The notes: generated by a model from the letters alone, not told the origin. Positions 31,601 to 45,100 are shown, counted from the stretch's first letter. The stretch is 64,000 nt of DNA from Aporrectodea caliginosa (GCA_020284085.1 JACEVL010000082.1:745246-809245); one strand, 5' to 3'. A program made the numbers and translations.

Positions 31601-34600
31601 AGTGATTGTCATCAGAAGATGGACTTGACATCTGTTAAGTGGTTTATGTGACCTTCCCGGTTCTGTCGGGCATTATTCAGCATAATAGTAATGATTTTTA
31701 AAGAAATTTTCCATTCAGTTTTAATTCCTGAGGGATCATTTCTGCTTCGGTAAAAATATGTGACTTCACCCACTATGTCACAAGCGGCCTAATGGATTTC
31801 TTTTCTGTTGACAGATCGAGGAGGTGGAGCTGCCATTTGATAGAGTGAAGAACCAGAGGCGAGCGTATGTCTTCATTTCCTATGAGTCGGAAGAAGTTGT
31901 CGAACGAGTGATTGCCAATCCAAAACAGAAACTCGGTGGCAAAGACGTAAGCTTGTTTGCGCTCCCAAAGGCTTAATTGACCTTTCTATTGCAGCTCATG
32001 CCTGTCAATAAGTTACTTTCCATCTTCGGTGAATTTTGGCAACCGATTTTTTGCCTATATTGTTAAGTTATGGTTTTGTTAGCTGTTTAGTTTCGCTATC
32101 AAAGTTTCTCATTTGAAGCTCACCAGTAACGGTTTAAAGACAACGACACAATAGACGTTTCGCAAGCTGAAATTTTCTATCCTCCGTTCTCGCTGTGTTG
32201 GGTTGCCGTGGTAACGGTTTTTGCCTTTGTTGCAGCTCTGTGGCCTAACGTGGAAAGTGACCTCAAAACGAGGTCCTGCTGTCGATTAGTGGATGAAGTA
32301 TGCCAGGTCAAAGGTTAAAGGTTACCTATTCCTATGTGAATGACCTTTCCTGCAGTAATGAATTTTGAGCTCTCTTGAATTTCGGTTAATAATAATGAAT
32401 TTCCACCGTTATTTTTTGCACTTAACAGGTTTTCTGTTTATTGACTTTCGCTAATTAATTTGAATTTATGTTTTGCAGTTGCGCAAGAACTGGTAAATTT
32501 TTGAATTTTCTTTGAATTTTGTTTTAAGTCGTCTCATTGGTGCAATCACTTTAACTTTTCGTGCTTAATAAGGGAATTCTGTTTTGTCCTTCTCAGGTTG
32601 ACGTGAGAAAAGCTACCCCGCGATCAGAGCAGGAAGGATTTGGAGGTCGTGGTGGAAGGGGTGGACCTGGCCAGCGTGGAAGAGGTCGTGGAAGAGGTAA
32701 TACATTGTCGCAACATTTGTTTTCCTTTTTGCTTTTCATAAGGTTAGGCAGTTTTGGATATATTACATAACACTATCACCTGACCTGGAGACAAAGAATC
32801 TATGGTTGAAATATGAATGCAATTACAGAATTCCAACCAGTTGTGTTTGTTTGTATATGTATAATTTATATAGTGTTTTATAGAACCTGTTAAAAGACTA
32901 ACCTCTGTAGTGGCGTATTTTCATTTTGACATAAAACACGGATTTAATCGTTAGATGAAAGGTAGATGCAGTCAGCTGTGTGCTGTACTGAAGGTCGAAT
33001 CTCTGGTGAGAAGTGTTCGACCTTATGTTGAACGAGCTTCTTGTGCAGAGTTGTCTGAGCATGATACAGATGTGGCTAGCTGTAGCTGGCTTTAAGCCTG
33101 CAGAGAGCAGAGTTGATGAATTTAATATATAGATGTGTGTCCATTCCCCACTCTCTGTAGCAGCTTTAAACTTCAGGAGCTAAATTATGGTACCTGTGCC
33201 CTTCCATGTCTCTACCATTGTACTTAACTCCAGCAGAAGCTTAGCTGCTGTCTCAGCGACTTTATGTTATAATGGCGGTGTACCAATATGCTTGACAGCT
33301 CAATTGAGAAGCTTCACGCTTGGAAATAATGTCTGGAAACAATAGAGACTAATGTGACCTGGAACATGAATTGTCTGGTATTAAATGACAATCACTCTTC
33401 CATGAGCACACAGCAATGTGACCTTTCAAAGTAATTGGAAATAAATCGTCTGTGCAAGTGACTTCACATCCGAAGTCTGTATCTTTGAGCTTCTAGCAAC
33501 ACTCGGACGTGTGTAGATCATACACTCAGTATAGCCCTCTTAACCAGGAGTCTGCTAGTTACTTGGTCATGGTGACTGGCTCCAAAGGTCCCCACAGAAG
33601 TAAGGAAACCAATACATTGTTATCCTAAACCAATGCTATATAAATCATATGTCATGCTATTACATAGTCTGATTTTTTTGGCAGGATATGGTCAGGCTGC
33701 CGGTGGTTATTACCCTGACCCTGCAGCTGCTGCACCCGTTGCGCCAGCATACGACTACAGTGGTTACTACAACTATGGGCAGGGTTATCCCGCTGGCTAC
33801 GGTTACCCGGGATATGGTTACCCGGCATACGACTACAGCAGTTACTATGGACAGGCCGACTGGACCAACTATCAGCAGGGCTATGCTGCTCAGTCATACC
33901 CAGGTTAGTTTGAGTTACACCGAATGAATGAAATGTTCAGAAAGTGTTTCCCAACCGCATGCTTTGGGTTTATGTGCTTCTCAACCTTGGCATTTGGGGT
34001 GGAATGAGGATGCCTTTTTCTGGCAGTATTTTAGTTTTCAACAGTATTTTTGAGCTAGAATAGAATTGCACAGGTTGTAATAATTTCTCACCTATGTTTC
34101 AGGGCTTAAAATGGGGGCTGCAGTCTGAGCCAAGTATCTGAATGTTTTGAGCATTTTGGACGATAGGGCCAATAGATTGTATAGGTTGTCAAATGTTTCA
34201 CTTGTGTTTTATGGGTTAAATCAGTCGGGCATCTGCTCTGAAGTTGTGGTAGTGTTTACCAGGTCTTACATTTATTGAAGTGTGACCAAATCGGGGCTAA
34301 TATAGGTATGGTAGTGAATTATTTGTCTCTTTTGGGGATGAAAGCAAGGCAAGCCTTCACTGTATGTTGTAAGTTATTTTGTTTTTGTGGCATGATTAAA
34401 AAAAGTCTGGCCAGAGGAAAGGCAGTAAAAGTGAAAGTCCTGATCTTTTGAGATATTTTCACAGTAATGCAAATTCTGGCTTTTCAATCTGAAAAGTGTA
34501 TACAGCAATTTGGAGAAGCATGGGCAGTTGTTTGAGGAAATGGGAGCCGTAAATGCCATTTCGAAGCAATTACTTATTGTAGCAATGGATCTGATTTATT

Positions 34601-36474
34601 AGATTTTTGAAGTACAATGCATCATAGTAGTAACTGTCCAAAAAACTGACAGTAGTAAAAAAATATAGCAGCTGCATGATGTTTAAGATGATTTGGTATA
34701 AGAGTCTTTAGGGGTTAAGGGTGCCTTTAGCTTGGTTGTCATGGTTGCCCATCATTGCTCTTTCAGGTGCCTATTATGATTACAGTAACTGGTATGGACA
34801 AGATCAAAGTGAGTTTCATTTTGTGAAACTAGCGGTGATTTGGTTCATTACCAAAGAGAGTTTAAGACGGGAGTACCAGCTTTATCATAATGCTCTGAAC
34901 TTTAATGCTGTAGCTTAGCTGTGCAAAAGTGCAGGAAGGTCACTTGGAACTTCCACTTCAAAACCGTCTTCTGTCACAGTGCAGGATTGGTTGAGTGCAG
35001 TGTGGTGTCTGCAGTCTCAAGCACCTACTAGCATAAGTCACATTTAGCAAGTCTGTATAGCACAGTTGCAGCTTAGTGCTGTCGAGGAAGTTTAGTTGGC
35101 ACTCCCGTGATAAAATCTCCTTTTTGATCGTTGAGTAATCACTGTTTTGTCAGATTTAGACAGTGGCAGCTGTAAGGTTTAGAAGGGATTGTGAAATTAA
35201 AGAAATATTTTATTTATGAATTTCAAAAGTAGGTAGATGTGTAGATGTAAATTTCAGGCTGTGGTGTCCTCATTAAAATAAGATGCCAAACCATGGTTAG
35301 ACATGCAGATCGATCTTCATGTTCTACAACTGTTTTGATTTGCTTATTATATTGCTTAGCAACATTTAATTTATGGTAGAGAATCCACTGATTCAAGTTA
35401 AAAAATTTGTTGCTGCCACTATTTTGCAAGCTTCAATTGCTTCTTGCATCTGACAGTTAAAATTGTTAAGCTCACTTGCTAAACAACATCTTTGAGTATA
35501 TAAATGTTATGTCCGAGGCCGCAAGAAATTTATGTTAAACTTGGGTGTTAAATATTGTGCAACTGACCAAGCCAACTTTCATGGTAAACATAGGTTTGAG
35601 TAATTCTGCAATTGACGAAATTCACTTGGGTAAACAATGTTTTACTGCTGTTTAACCATGGGAGGCAGCAGTTTAGCTACTTCATTTATTTTCTGTTTTG
35701 CTCAGTTCCTAAGCTTTGCTTTTAAGTAGTTTTCTGAACAAGTTGCACTTCAGCATCAGGAGTTTGTTTTTAGCGAATAGTACAATTGTATCTAGAATGT
35801 GATTAGTTGGATATCTCCTGTTCAACATGTTCATTTGTTGGTGCTCAATTGAGTCGAAAGTGGCTTGTGATGCAGTCAAAATGTATTTAGATTCCAAAGA
35901 ATTTGTTTGTATTGTTTGTTCATTTTCAATGTGAATGACTAAAGGGAATATTATACATGTAGTTGATTGACTAGACATAAATTTCTTCAATAAACACTAG
36001 TGTTAAATATATTGGAAAAGACAAAAACAAAATTTTGTAGCCACTATCAGTTTTGCAAATCTACATGGGCTGTGGTTGAAGTTTATTTTCATAACTGGAT
36101 TGGTGTTAAGGAAGTTGTAAAAGTAAAATTCCCATCTTCTATCTTCTCTGGAATGCTTTTGATCCACAGGCTGTCTTCCAATCTCTGGGCCTCCTAGCTT
36201 TTGACTGATTCTGTTCAGAGGGGTGATTATAATGGCACTGTTTCGTAACTTTTTAGTTTGCAAGTTAGATTAGAATCCTCATAGCAAGCACTTTAATTAA
36301 CAATGATGTTCAGAAAGTTGCAATTGAATGAACTATTACACTATATTGGTTTTGTTTTCTGTTTATTTTGACCAATTGCTGAAATGGTTTTCTCATATTT
36401 CAGATGCTCAGTCTGTAGTTGGAAAGGCAAAACGTGGAGCAACAGGAGCGTCTTATCACCCATACAGTCGTTAA
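25601..36474 (+). CDS. hnrnpab: hnRNP D/AB/Squid-type RNA-binding protein, nine exons
   Basis: A nuclear RNA-binding protein for pre-mRNA packaging, splicing and mRNA transport. Coding exons: 25601-25839, 27030-27070, 27390-27517, 28008-28175, 31815-31946, 32597-32696, 33685-33903, 34767-34808, 36404-36474. All have GT-AG borders and compatible phases, giving 379 aa. Residues 1-80 are acidic. RRM1 (81-160) has RNP2 KIFVGGL at 81-87 and RNP1 RGFGFVVF at 121-128. RRM2 (168-245) has RNP2 KIFVGGV at 168-174 and RNP1 RAYVFISY at 208-215. An RGG box spans about 250-272, a Gly/Tyr/Ala-rich tail about 270-356, and the protein ends SYHPYSR, a PY-type nuclear localisation signal as in hn[12 protein letters not shown] after RRM2 recalls Drosophila Squid. 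Vertebrates have three paralogues (HNRNPD, HNRNPAB, HNRNPDL), so the symbol is approximate. Confidence 0.93.
26080..26570. repeat. Intron 1 tandem repeats
   Basis: Two arrays. One has a unit of about 54 bp (GCATTTTAGCGTATTTTATTATTGCATTGAATGTATC, three copies, 26090-26175). The other has a unit of about 50-60 bp containing GAAGTTGGATTGATGAAAA (26200-26560, about seven copies). Both lie wholly in intron 1 of the hnRNP gene. Confidence 0.8.
27575..27722. repeat. Intron 3 direct duplication
   Basis: Two copies of a block of about 75 bp containing CATAAACAGAGTGGAAT and ATTGCCATGTTATGA lie side by side in intron 3. Confidence 0.7.
28204..31401. mobile_element. 3.2-kb inverted-repeat element in hnRNP intron 4
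   Basis: The outermost ends are inverted: TTAGTCTAGGCGC at 28204-28216 and GCGCCTAGACTAA at 31389-31401. Arms of about 0.8 kb (28204-29040) and 1.0 kb (30372-31401) are reverse complements over most of their length. Within the arms a unit of about 140 bp (around CAAATATTGTTCTATTTGGG) is repeated four times on the left and six on the right. The centre (29195-30370) carries a decayed gene on the minus strand. No target duplication is obvious. The layout fits a long-TIR or foldback-type DNA transposon. Confidence 0.8.
29195..30369 (-). pseudogene. Decayed FEN1/XPG-like nuclease gene of inverted-repeat element
   Basis: Read on the minus strand in three broken frames. In order: [13 protein letters not shown] and a basic stretch (about 30290-30220); [13 protein letters not shown] (about 30140); HEEADT (about 29990); [15 protein letters not shown] (about 29935); a long middle; then [20 protein letters not shown] (about 29760-29700). 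A second open piece (29596-29195) follows with [18 protein letters not shown] and a Cys-rich end ([18 protein letters not shown]...CGCQAHGAC). The acidic series FD, EEAD, DTD, GCD followed by I-x-G-x3-K parallels the FEN1/XPG active site and helix-two-turn-helix. The end resembles tesmin/TSO1 CXC modules. Similar ORFs are common in invertebrate genomes; the nuclease link is inference. Stops and frameshifts (for example after HEEADT) rule out function in this copy. Confidence 0.6.
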
Positions 36475-36628
36475 GTTGTGTGTGCCACATTGACACTAGT
36501 CGCAAGAATGCTCTTAGCAAAGATTGTTCAGACTGTAAGCGAAAGTGGAATTTGCACCCAATGATTTGAACTGTGTTCTTGACTGGTTTTCACTGGTCGT
36601 TCCTGAAAGTCAGGAAAGTTTAGTTTTT

Positions 36629-36651
36629 ATTAAAGTCGTCTCATTAATAAA
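36629..36651 (+). promoter_or_regulatory. Polyadenylation signals of hnRNP gene
   Basis: ATTAAA at 36629-36634 and AATAAA at 36646-36651, 155-177 bases after the stop codon, followed by a T/G-rich stretch (TGTTTTTGTGTTT). This gives a short 3' UTR. Confidence 0.7.
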
Positions 36652-36669
36652 TGTTTTTGTGTTTACGCT

Positions 36670-38552
36670 GATGTGCCAAAAACCTAGAAATGTTAGTGAA
36701 CTGTAGGGTGAGGTAGCAGAAGAGCAGTACTGTTAGCTAACCTTTAGACACAACCATCAATAGACTTAAGTGTTGATGGCATCACTTTTTCTCAACCTTG
36801 ACGTGAGGGCAAGTGGTCAGTCCTCGCCTTTACTGCATGATATTCCTAAATACTTCATTTTACACTTAAGTTCACTATTAGTCAAGGGAGCAGAACTTCA
36901 AAAGCGAAACACCTTGCTGTTTGAGTGGAGATTTAACTGTCTAGGGTTTGGGTTGACTTAGAACGTGAAAAACTGGATCGTAGCACAAGTACATCTTACT
37001 ACAATTACATGTGCTTGACTGGATCAACCATGTGTTCGGATGAAGGAAGGTGCTTCGGCTGAAGCACACACTGGCCTGACCAGATACATCTAACTCTACA
37101 AAAGGCCTAATCAACACAAAACTCGTTTATTCCAAGCTTGATGATGATGACCGAATACTGTGCATTTGCACGTCGTTCTAGACTTAAATTGTTGGATTGA
37201 AGTTGCATTGCTGCCGTTAGCACCAATCCAGACCACAATCTCGGTGTACAGTGTATTTTCCCAGAGTACCCAGAAGATGGTATAAAATTCTATCGCAGGA
37301 AGCAACAGATACCTTGCTGTACATTGCTATTGATCCAGATGACCATGGATGGTTAAAATTACGAGGTGCTTAACCAGGATCTTTGCCTGGTAAGATGGTG
37401 TACATAATTTCTAGTGTACACAGTGGTGTTTGAGATGGTAGGTCCAATGAGATCTTGTTCATCGGAAGTTAATAAAACGCAGGAAAATGTGTATAGGCCA
37501 TTGTTGCATACAGAATATGGGGCCATCTATTTAGTATGTATAATGTGTGCAGAAATCCGGTCAGGTTGGTCCCCTTCCTGTACGCATGTGTACTTTTTTT
37601 ACACCCCCACTTGCGTACGTACGGTGACGTACCCTCCCCAATCCTATAGAACTGTATTTTTAATCCACGCAGACAAAATCAAGGATTAATTATATTAACG
37701 TGTCTAATATAAAGATTATACAACGCCGTTGTCCGGCTGCGTCAAAGAAATAATAAGCCGCGTACTTTAAAGTTTGACTAGTGTTCGCTAGAGTACTCAA
37801 ATTCCGACTGAACCCAGGCGAACAGGATACGTATTACAAATTACACCTCTCCCACAGTCCAACTTATCCCTGTAGTAGGCCTACTTGTCTGATAGCTGTT
37901 CAGTGGCTCATTTGAAGACCAATAATAGACAAACTTTAATTATTATTGAGGTTTCAACTTTCAACCCCCGCCCCGTTGCCTATGCGTACAATATGTACGT
38001 ACATTATCATTAGACTCCCCTGTACGCAGGCCTATTATTAGGCCTACAATACAGCCGTACATTTTAATTTGATAATGCCTTCCTGGTCTTACAAAGTTCA
38101 GACGTGCACATTGAAGCCGTGCAACCATTAAGAGCCACAAGCAGACGAAGAAGTAGACCAAGTTTTCAGTTTAGAGCGAAAGACGGTTGGGCTAAGAGAG
38201 TTGCGAACATGAGGTAGAGTTCCAGATGGAGGCACCGGCAACTGAATGAACGCCGGCCAAAGACAAGACGTGTACCAGGAACGTATTTAACAGCATATGC
38301 ACTTGGTTTAACCCCTCCCCCTCCGTGCGCACATACTGTGCTAAATGGATTGCCCCTATGCAATTGGTAGCCTACACCGTTTCGGGAGTAGGGGCTTCGA
38401 CGCCATGTTTCGTAATCCTAGCTGTGATAGAGTATAGCCTAGGCCTAAGGTACGCAACTCGATCATGTACGCAAGAACCGTCCCACTACTAGGCCTAGCA
38501 AGGTATTCTTCTACAAATCGATCCACCGTTGGTCGTTATCGATTTTCTCTAT
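36670..38552. other. Intergenic region between convergent genes
   Basis: No exon, element end or domain is recognised. It separates the hnRNP 3' end from the stop codon of the membrane-lectin gene. A GC-rich stretch with repeated TACGT/GTACG strings lies at about 37575-37640. Confidence 0.5.
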
Positions 38553-39162
38553 TTACATGGGCTGTGGTTTAAGTTTGTATTCGTCTCCGAGTTCGGTCAC
38601 GTCTTCGGTCGTCTGCTTCGGTCGGTCCAGTTTTCCCGCCGTCGTGCAGCAGTGGACGACTTCACTGCCGTAGTACATCGGCACAAAATCCTCTGGCACC
38701 GAATCCACGTCCTGGGTTCCTGCCAACCGAGTTCTCCCGAACCCCGCGCTCTCGTACACGTGTTCCTGGCCAGGCTTACCGAGAGTAGGGGTAACCTGGA
38801 GACCGTCGTGCAAGGCAACAACATGTGCCATGACGTCAGGGCATTCTAACACGCGATAGCACTCCACCTGGCGACGGGGTTTTGCGCCCAACGTCTGCTT
38901 TTCCCATTGTTGTACGGCGGCGGCGTTGGGACCGTGGGCGAAAGGCTCGGCGCATTCGTAGCAGCACTCGCCGCCCCCCGTCGGTCGACCAGCGTCACCC
39001 CGGAACGGTTTTGGGGATGCGGATCCGGGGGTGTGAATCGCGGTGCGCTTCAATAGTGCAGGGTAGACGGAGCCACTGTTGCTTTCAACGAAAGACTGTT
39101 GGATTCCCGGATAATACGGATCCTCGGAGATATAACTAGATGGCGGCTGACGACGCCATTTC
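38553..39162 (-). CDS. Terminal exon: 202-aa cytoplasmic tail
   Basis: The acceptor TTCTTGTAG is followed by one base that completes the Arg codon of the TM exon. The tail starts with the basic KWRRQ expected after a TM helix. Tyr motifs include SSYISEDPYYPG, SVYPAL (fits the S/I/V/L-x-Y-x-x-L/I/V ITIM pattern), HVYESAGF and VPMYYGSEV. A GECCYEC cluster lies in the middle. Codon use is GC-rich, as for the other exons of this gene and unlike the AT-rich flanks. Stop TAA at 38553-38555. Confidence 0.78.
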
Positions 39163-42100
39163 CTACAAGAATATACAAGTATCACAGAGTTAGAGAAGGA
39201 TTATTGTCGTTAAAACACTTCTATTCAATAATGCAATAGCCTAATATTTTTGCAATCAGTGCTGTCAGTCGTATAATTCCCTGCCAGCATTTCCATGGAC
39301 ATTGAATGGTACCCATATGACTCTAAGCGGGTCCCATATGAAAAATATGGGCCCTATGTAGGCCTAAGCATGCCAGTATCGTTACAGCTTACAGCAAATT
39401 ACTGAACAAAAAACCACTTTGATGCGTAGGCCTAATAGGGGCCTAATTATAAGCCCTATTTATAACAGTTATGGTTCGCTTATTAACATAGGCCTAAACA
39501 AGATTGTGCCCGACGACGGCATTTTCTAATCTAATCAAAGAACTTCTATAGCGCCACCGTGATAATGCTTAGTGCATCAATCGATTGTCGTTACTATGTA
39601 AAATCGTTGTGCAAGCCAAATTCCTGTGTCGTATAATTTCGATCGAAAGCCAAGAAGGGAGTCCGAGAATACACGGAAGAGCCTACGAAGGAAATGAGTC
39701 CAGCAAAAAGATGAGTTTTAGATGAGATCTGAAGACCAGAACAGACTTTGAAAAACAATTTTTTGCCGTATAAGAGACTTTCAGAATATAGGACCAGCAA
39801 CAGAAAAGGCGTCCTACCGAAAACCGTTCTTGTCCTCCCAATAGTCAGATTGAGGTAAGAAACCTGTTTGAGTAGGCCTACAGATCTCGAGAGGGGTTGT
39901 CCATAAAGGACGTGCGCAGAAAATGACCTACTTTGGACCCCAACCTGCCCTCGTCCGCATTTAGCTTTACCTCTACGTATTAAAGGCCCCACCCACTTTG
40001 CGGACGTCCGCACGTTGAAACCAAAACCAATGAGTGTGTATACCCGGCTGTTGACGTGGATAAACATGCACTTAAGATTCCAATCTGCCTATCCACAAGG
40101 CAGTATGTCAGGCGCGTAACTAGCATTACGCAATTACGCAACTGCGTAAAGATTTTAGCAGCTCTCAAAATTTTTTAACCGTTTAGATTACTTTTTGACA
40201 TTCTAGAATACTATTATTCGTTGAATTTCTAATGTGCAGACTTTATTACTGTACAGTCAGTAAAACATTTCCCTTCGCCGACATAGTAAGACTCTGCAAA
40301 TTTCGTGGCACTGCTGAAATTTCGATCACCGACCGACACTATAGATTAAATCATCGTAAGCTATAATGTCATCTGGTCCGCGCAAAACCCAGTACATAAG
40401 TCCGTTGATTAAAAAATCAGCTGATCCACCTGTGTGGCCTGTGAGTTCGAGACATTATTGTGGCAGAATGTCGTGCGGCTAGGTTGTACACTTTAGGCTA
40501 TTGTTTGATGCGAGCACAGAACAGATATCGGTCAGCTTATACGATATGTTGATAGCGTGAACAACCCGGTTCTCAGCATGTGGCAAATGAACAATTTATA
40601 GGACCTAACTGTCATCCCAAGTTTTGCCAACGCTTGACATCACTGGCGAAACTATTGCGACACTCGTAAAGCAGCAGCTTTATGAAGTTGGTTTCTGTAT
40701 ATGTTAAGGTATCTTGATAAGGACAATTTGCTGCCGACTTTTCAATCTGGTTTTCGTAAGGGCACTCCACGGAGACCCTGTTAGTTCGCCTCCTCTCTGA
40801 TATCTATGGGGCTATTGATAGGTCACAGGTCATCCTCTTAGCATTATTTGCTGTCAGCACGGCGTTTGACACCGTCGATCACGATCTCATTCTTAGGCAC
40901 CTATCTACCTCGTTTGGCCTTTCTGGTAACTTTCTTGACTGGATTGTTTCCTACCTCCATCACCGTTCCTTCTCTGCGGTCTACGTGTCTACTAGGACTC
41001 CATGTATTCCTGTCCCGTTTGGCCTGCCCCAGGAATCTGCGCTGGGCCCTCTTCTCTAATTATATTATTTATACTGCTGATACTGGTCCTCTCCCGGCCT
41101 CTTGCTGAGCCTTGCTCTGTGCTGAACCAATCTTATGCGGGTAACCTGCAGGCGTTTTTGCACTGTCCTGAGTCAGCAGCCATTACCGAAGCCCGGGCCA
41201 TGAATCGGGCAATGGAGGCTCTCGAGGCCTTGATGTCCTCCAATCGCCTGCAGCTAAACTCATCTAAGACCCAGTTCATTTGGCTTGGCACGCGCCAGCA
41301 GCTCGCCAAAATTGATTTGGAGGCCCTTGCCCAGGAGTTCCCGCAGATTACTTTCTCACAGTGGCAAAGAAATTAATTAATTGATAAATCCAGGCAGGCT
41401 ATCAACTTTATAAAATAAAATTATAGGCGTGTATGTAATGAGATCGACGATCATCATGAAAACTGCAATCTCTTAGAGAAAATAACATATCCAAAATTAA
41501 GTGGCCAAGGGCAGCATTTTGGGCCGTCGCCCCGGGCGGCATTTGAGCTCCGTACGCCATTGCTTTCTCATCCTTGTCCGGGACCTTGGTGTCACATTAG
41601 ACCAAGAACTAACGTTCACGCGGCATATCAGCCTGCTATGCCGCGATTGTGTATACCAGCTGCGTCAGCTTAGAGAGGTCTTCCGTTCATTAACCTTTAA
41701 TGCTGCCTTAATGCTTATCCACTTCTTTGTTGTTTCCCGTCTTGATTATTGCAGCGCCCTCTGCGTGGGTTTTCCGGCGACTCAGGTTGGGTGCTTGGTT
41801 CGGGTCTTACGCTCAGCGGCACGCTATATTGGTTGCATCCCAAGATTCCGCCATGTTACTGACTATATGCGGGATGTCTTGCATTGGCTTCCTTTCCCAC
41901 AATAGATCGCTTACCGGATCTCATTCTCTTCCTTGGTCTGGCGCTGATGTGGTCTCTGTTTATCTACAGGAGCACCACCCTCAGCATCCAGCACCGTGGT
42001 TCTCCTCGCTCTTCTAGGCAGGCTGAGGTTCTTGTCTCCCGGTCGCGGACTTCTATTCTGCAGCGCCGTGCTTTTTCTGTTGCTGGCCTGCAATCTGGAA

Positions 42101-45100
42101 TGGGCTTCCTTTGGCACTACGCCTAATGCCGAGAGCCCTTCAGATCACGTTCTATTCTAACTTCAAGACTGTTCGGACTTCGGAGTTGGGTCGGGTGCGC
42201 TCCTAAGTAGATAATCTTGAAGGGGCGCTATGTAAATCTCTGTAATGAATGAATGAATCATAATTTGCCAAAGAGCTGATGTAAAATGTTATTACTTTTA
42301 ACCAAAAAAGATTGTCTCCAAAATGGACCATTACAAACCAACAAATAAATTAATTTTGTTAATTGCTTGATGAGTCATGTTTCTAGTCTACGTTGGTTGC
42401 TGGGACTTTGCAGCTGAACCCATTTTAAAAATCAAATTATGAAATTATAATTATAATTTTCCAAAGAACTTATGTAAAATGTTACCTCTGACCCAAAATG
42501 CACCATTACAGACCCCTAAATGAAAATTTTTCTTACCCTGGGGAGAGGGCACAGCCCCCTCCCCAGACCCCTCCCCTCAGAGTTCTTCAAAACTGCGTAA
42601 TTTTATGGAAGACCTGGTTACGCCACTGCAGTATGTGGTCCGATTAGTACACTGTGGGGTATTAAATGAAGAAACTAAATCTTTCAGCGAGCATATTATT
42701 CCTGTTTATATAGGAAAGTTTGAAATATGGAACCATGAAATGTTTATTCAGCTGTCCAAGACTGCAACAGAACATTACAAATGACGAACCAGTGCAATAC
42801 AGAGCAGACTACCTTACCATCAGTGGCGTAGCCAGACTTAAATTCAAGAGGAGGCAACTTCACAGAATCTAGAGGGTTCTAGGGGGTATCCACCTTATTT
42901 AAAAAGTTGACGACCGGGGGGGGTAGTAACGAGTGTTTCCAAGAACAAGCGTTCCAAAATTTTCGAGGGCGGAGCTACTAAGGGCCGTTTCCCAAGGATT
43001 TTCGAGGGGGGTAGTAACGGGAGTTTCCCAAGGATATTTTCGAGGGGGGTAGTAATGGGAGTTCTCCAAGGATTTTCGAGGGGGATAGTAACGGGAGTTT
43101 TCAAGGGGAGGCAAACTTGCCAAAATCCTGGTCATTTGCGTCGTTGATCAATTGAAACTCCACTATATGGAAAAACCAAGAGGAGGCAATTGCCTCCTCC
43201 TGCCTTCATGTAGCTACGCCTATGCTTACCATCTAACCTAGAACCCTTGCGGCCACATTCTACTCTAACCTCAAGACTGTTCTCTTTAGCCGGGCTGGGT
43301 CAAGAACGCTCCTGCAGGGTACTGCAGCAGGCTGGGTAGATAATCTGAAGTGGCGCTATATAAATCTCTTAAATGAATGAATGAAACTTCTGACTGAAGT
43401 TTGTAGTTACTGCTTTATACATGATTTCCGCACTGGTTATAACCCTCCTCCCCTTGTCCGCATTTGGATGACCCCTCCCTCTCCCTCATTGCGGACGCCC
43501 TTTATGGATGCTCCCATGCAGAGGTCTCTGGCGTCAGCAAAGACCTCTGGGATAATACGGTTGACTAAAATGTAGTCTTGTATAGAATTAGCCCAGTCTT
43601 GAAAGTAAACCGTTTTCCCATAAATTTAGCCAACATAATGATTTAAGTTGGGTATCGGTGCAATAGGCGGCCTATGTTAATATTTTGGGGTTTAGTGATA
43701 GTCTCTGACAAAGGTATTTTGGAATCTTTTCTACAATAACGGAATAATAATTCTACAATCGTATTATTGTCGTTAAATTGGCCTTCTTGTACGAAATCAT
43801 AACTTCTTGCAAGAAATTACCGGGTCATAATTGAAAACCAAGTGCACATGTAGGCCTATAACATGTAAATATTGTATAAGAAAAGTTTTCGTTTACCTTT
43901 TACGCAATAATGGCAACTGACGACGCCGTTTTCAGAAAGGCTAATACTCTAATTATTGTTTTCTAAATTATTAAGATATTAAGCCATGAATTGACAGCCG
44001 ACGAAGGTAGATCAGATTGAAATTTGCAGGTTCGAACCATCGCCTTATAGAACCAGTGGCGTACCGAGGGGGGCAGGGGGCGAGTCGCCCCGGGCGGCAC
44101 TTGAGCAGGGGCGGCAAAATAGGGTTGAAGAAAAATAAAAGAAGGAGTGAATGTAGGAAAAAATTGAAAAAGTATAAGAGAAAGTAATAAAAGTAGACAA
44201 AGAAGGAAGGAAAAGGAAGAAAAATAATCCAGTCAATAGCATACAGTGGCGTAATGAGGGGGCGGCACGGGCGGAGGACAGGGCGGCTTCTGACAATGAT
44301 AGTATAAGAGGGGGCAAAAAAAAAAAAAAAAGTCATCAGAAATTTTAGCGGAAGTAATAAAGAAAATGTTCCGAAAATTTGCCAAATAAAATGCGCGGCG
44401 CGGCATTTTGGGCCGTCGCCCCGGGCGGCATTTAAGCTCCGTACGCCACTGTATAGAACACAGTATTTTAACTGTATTTTTATATAGCTCTCCATCCAAA
44501 GTTAAGAAATGCACACGGCCATACATACAACAGAACGTCGATAGGTCTGAACAATTGAGAGCGAAGGACTTGCTCAAGGTCCATACTCCATAAGCAGTAT
44601 TATTATTATTAATTAAATTTGTAACGCGCGCAAGTCTCAGGGTTACACCGAAATGTGAATCTGTGAATCAGTAATAAAATACCTGAGTGCAGTGTGATTC
44701 TCCTTACAGATTTTATTTTAGTTATAGTTACAGTTATAGTTAATGGTTTTTTTTTATTTTAGTTATAGTTATAGTTATAGTTAGTTTTATTTTTTAGTTA
44801 TAGTTATAGTTATAGTTAATGGATTTTTATTTTAGTTACTGCTTAGTTACAATAATTGAGGCTGTAGGCAAAATTGTGCGTATTAACACGCTATTTCACA
44901 ATTTGCTCAGAGCTTTGAAAGCATTTGAAGCATGGGTGCATTTGGCTTCATGAATAGCCTTCACGAGGTAAAGTTTTCAAAGTAACTGACAAATTGCATA
45001 ATAAAATATCGCATTTTTTTTCGTTCTCATTTATGTCGAATCGTCCATATTGCACTTCATATTTTTATTTTTTGTTCTAACGAAAATAAAGATGAATTTT

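Larger units (their letters stand above)
40109..42628. mobile_element. hAT-type element carrying a nested LINE
   Basis: The ends CAGGCGCGTAAC and GTTACGCCACTG are inverted and flanked by a perfect 8-bp duplication CAGTATGT (40101-40108 and 42629-42636). Inner ends share an ACTGCGTAA motif (about 40140 and 42592). A LINE (about 40700-42258) sits inside. The remaining hAT sequence has no visible transposase. Confidence 0.82.

Noticed and set aside
32236..32290. Alternative exon of the hnRNP gene after a TTTGTTGCAG acceptor
   Set aside because: The acceptor is good, but the following frame has no resemblance to hnRNP family sequence and an in-frame continuation with RRM2 is not supported.
36670..38550. 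Additional exons between the two host genes
   Set aside because: Short open frames there lack splice-site-consistent borders and recognisable motifs.
38553..39185. Stand-alone 210-aa gene
   Set aside because: The upstream residues come from intron; an acceptor at 39163-39165 and an exact phase match to the TM exon make it the last exon of the membrane-lectin gene.
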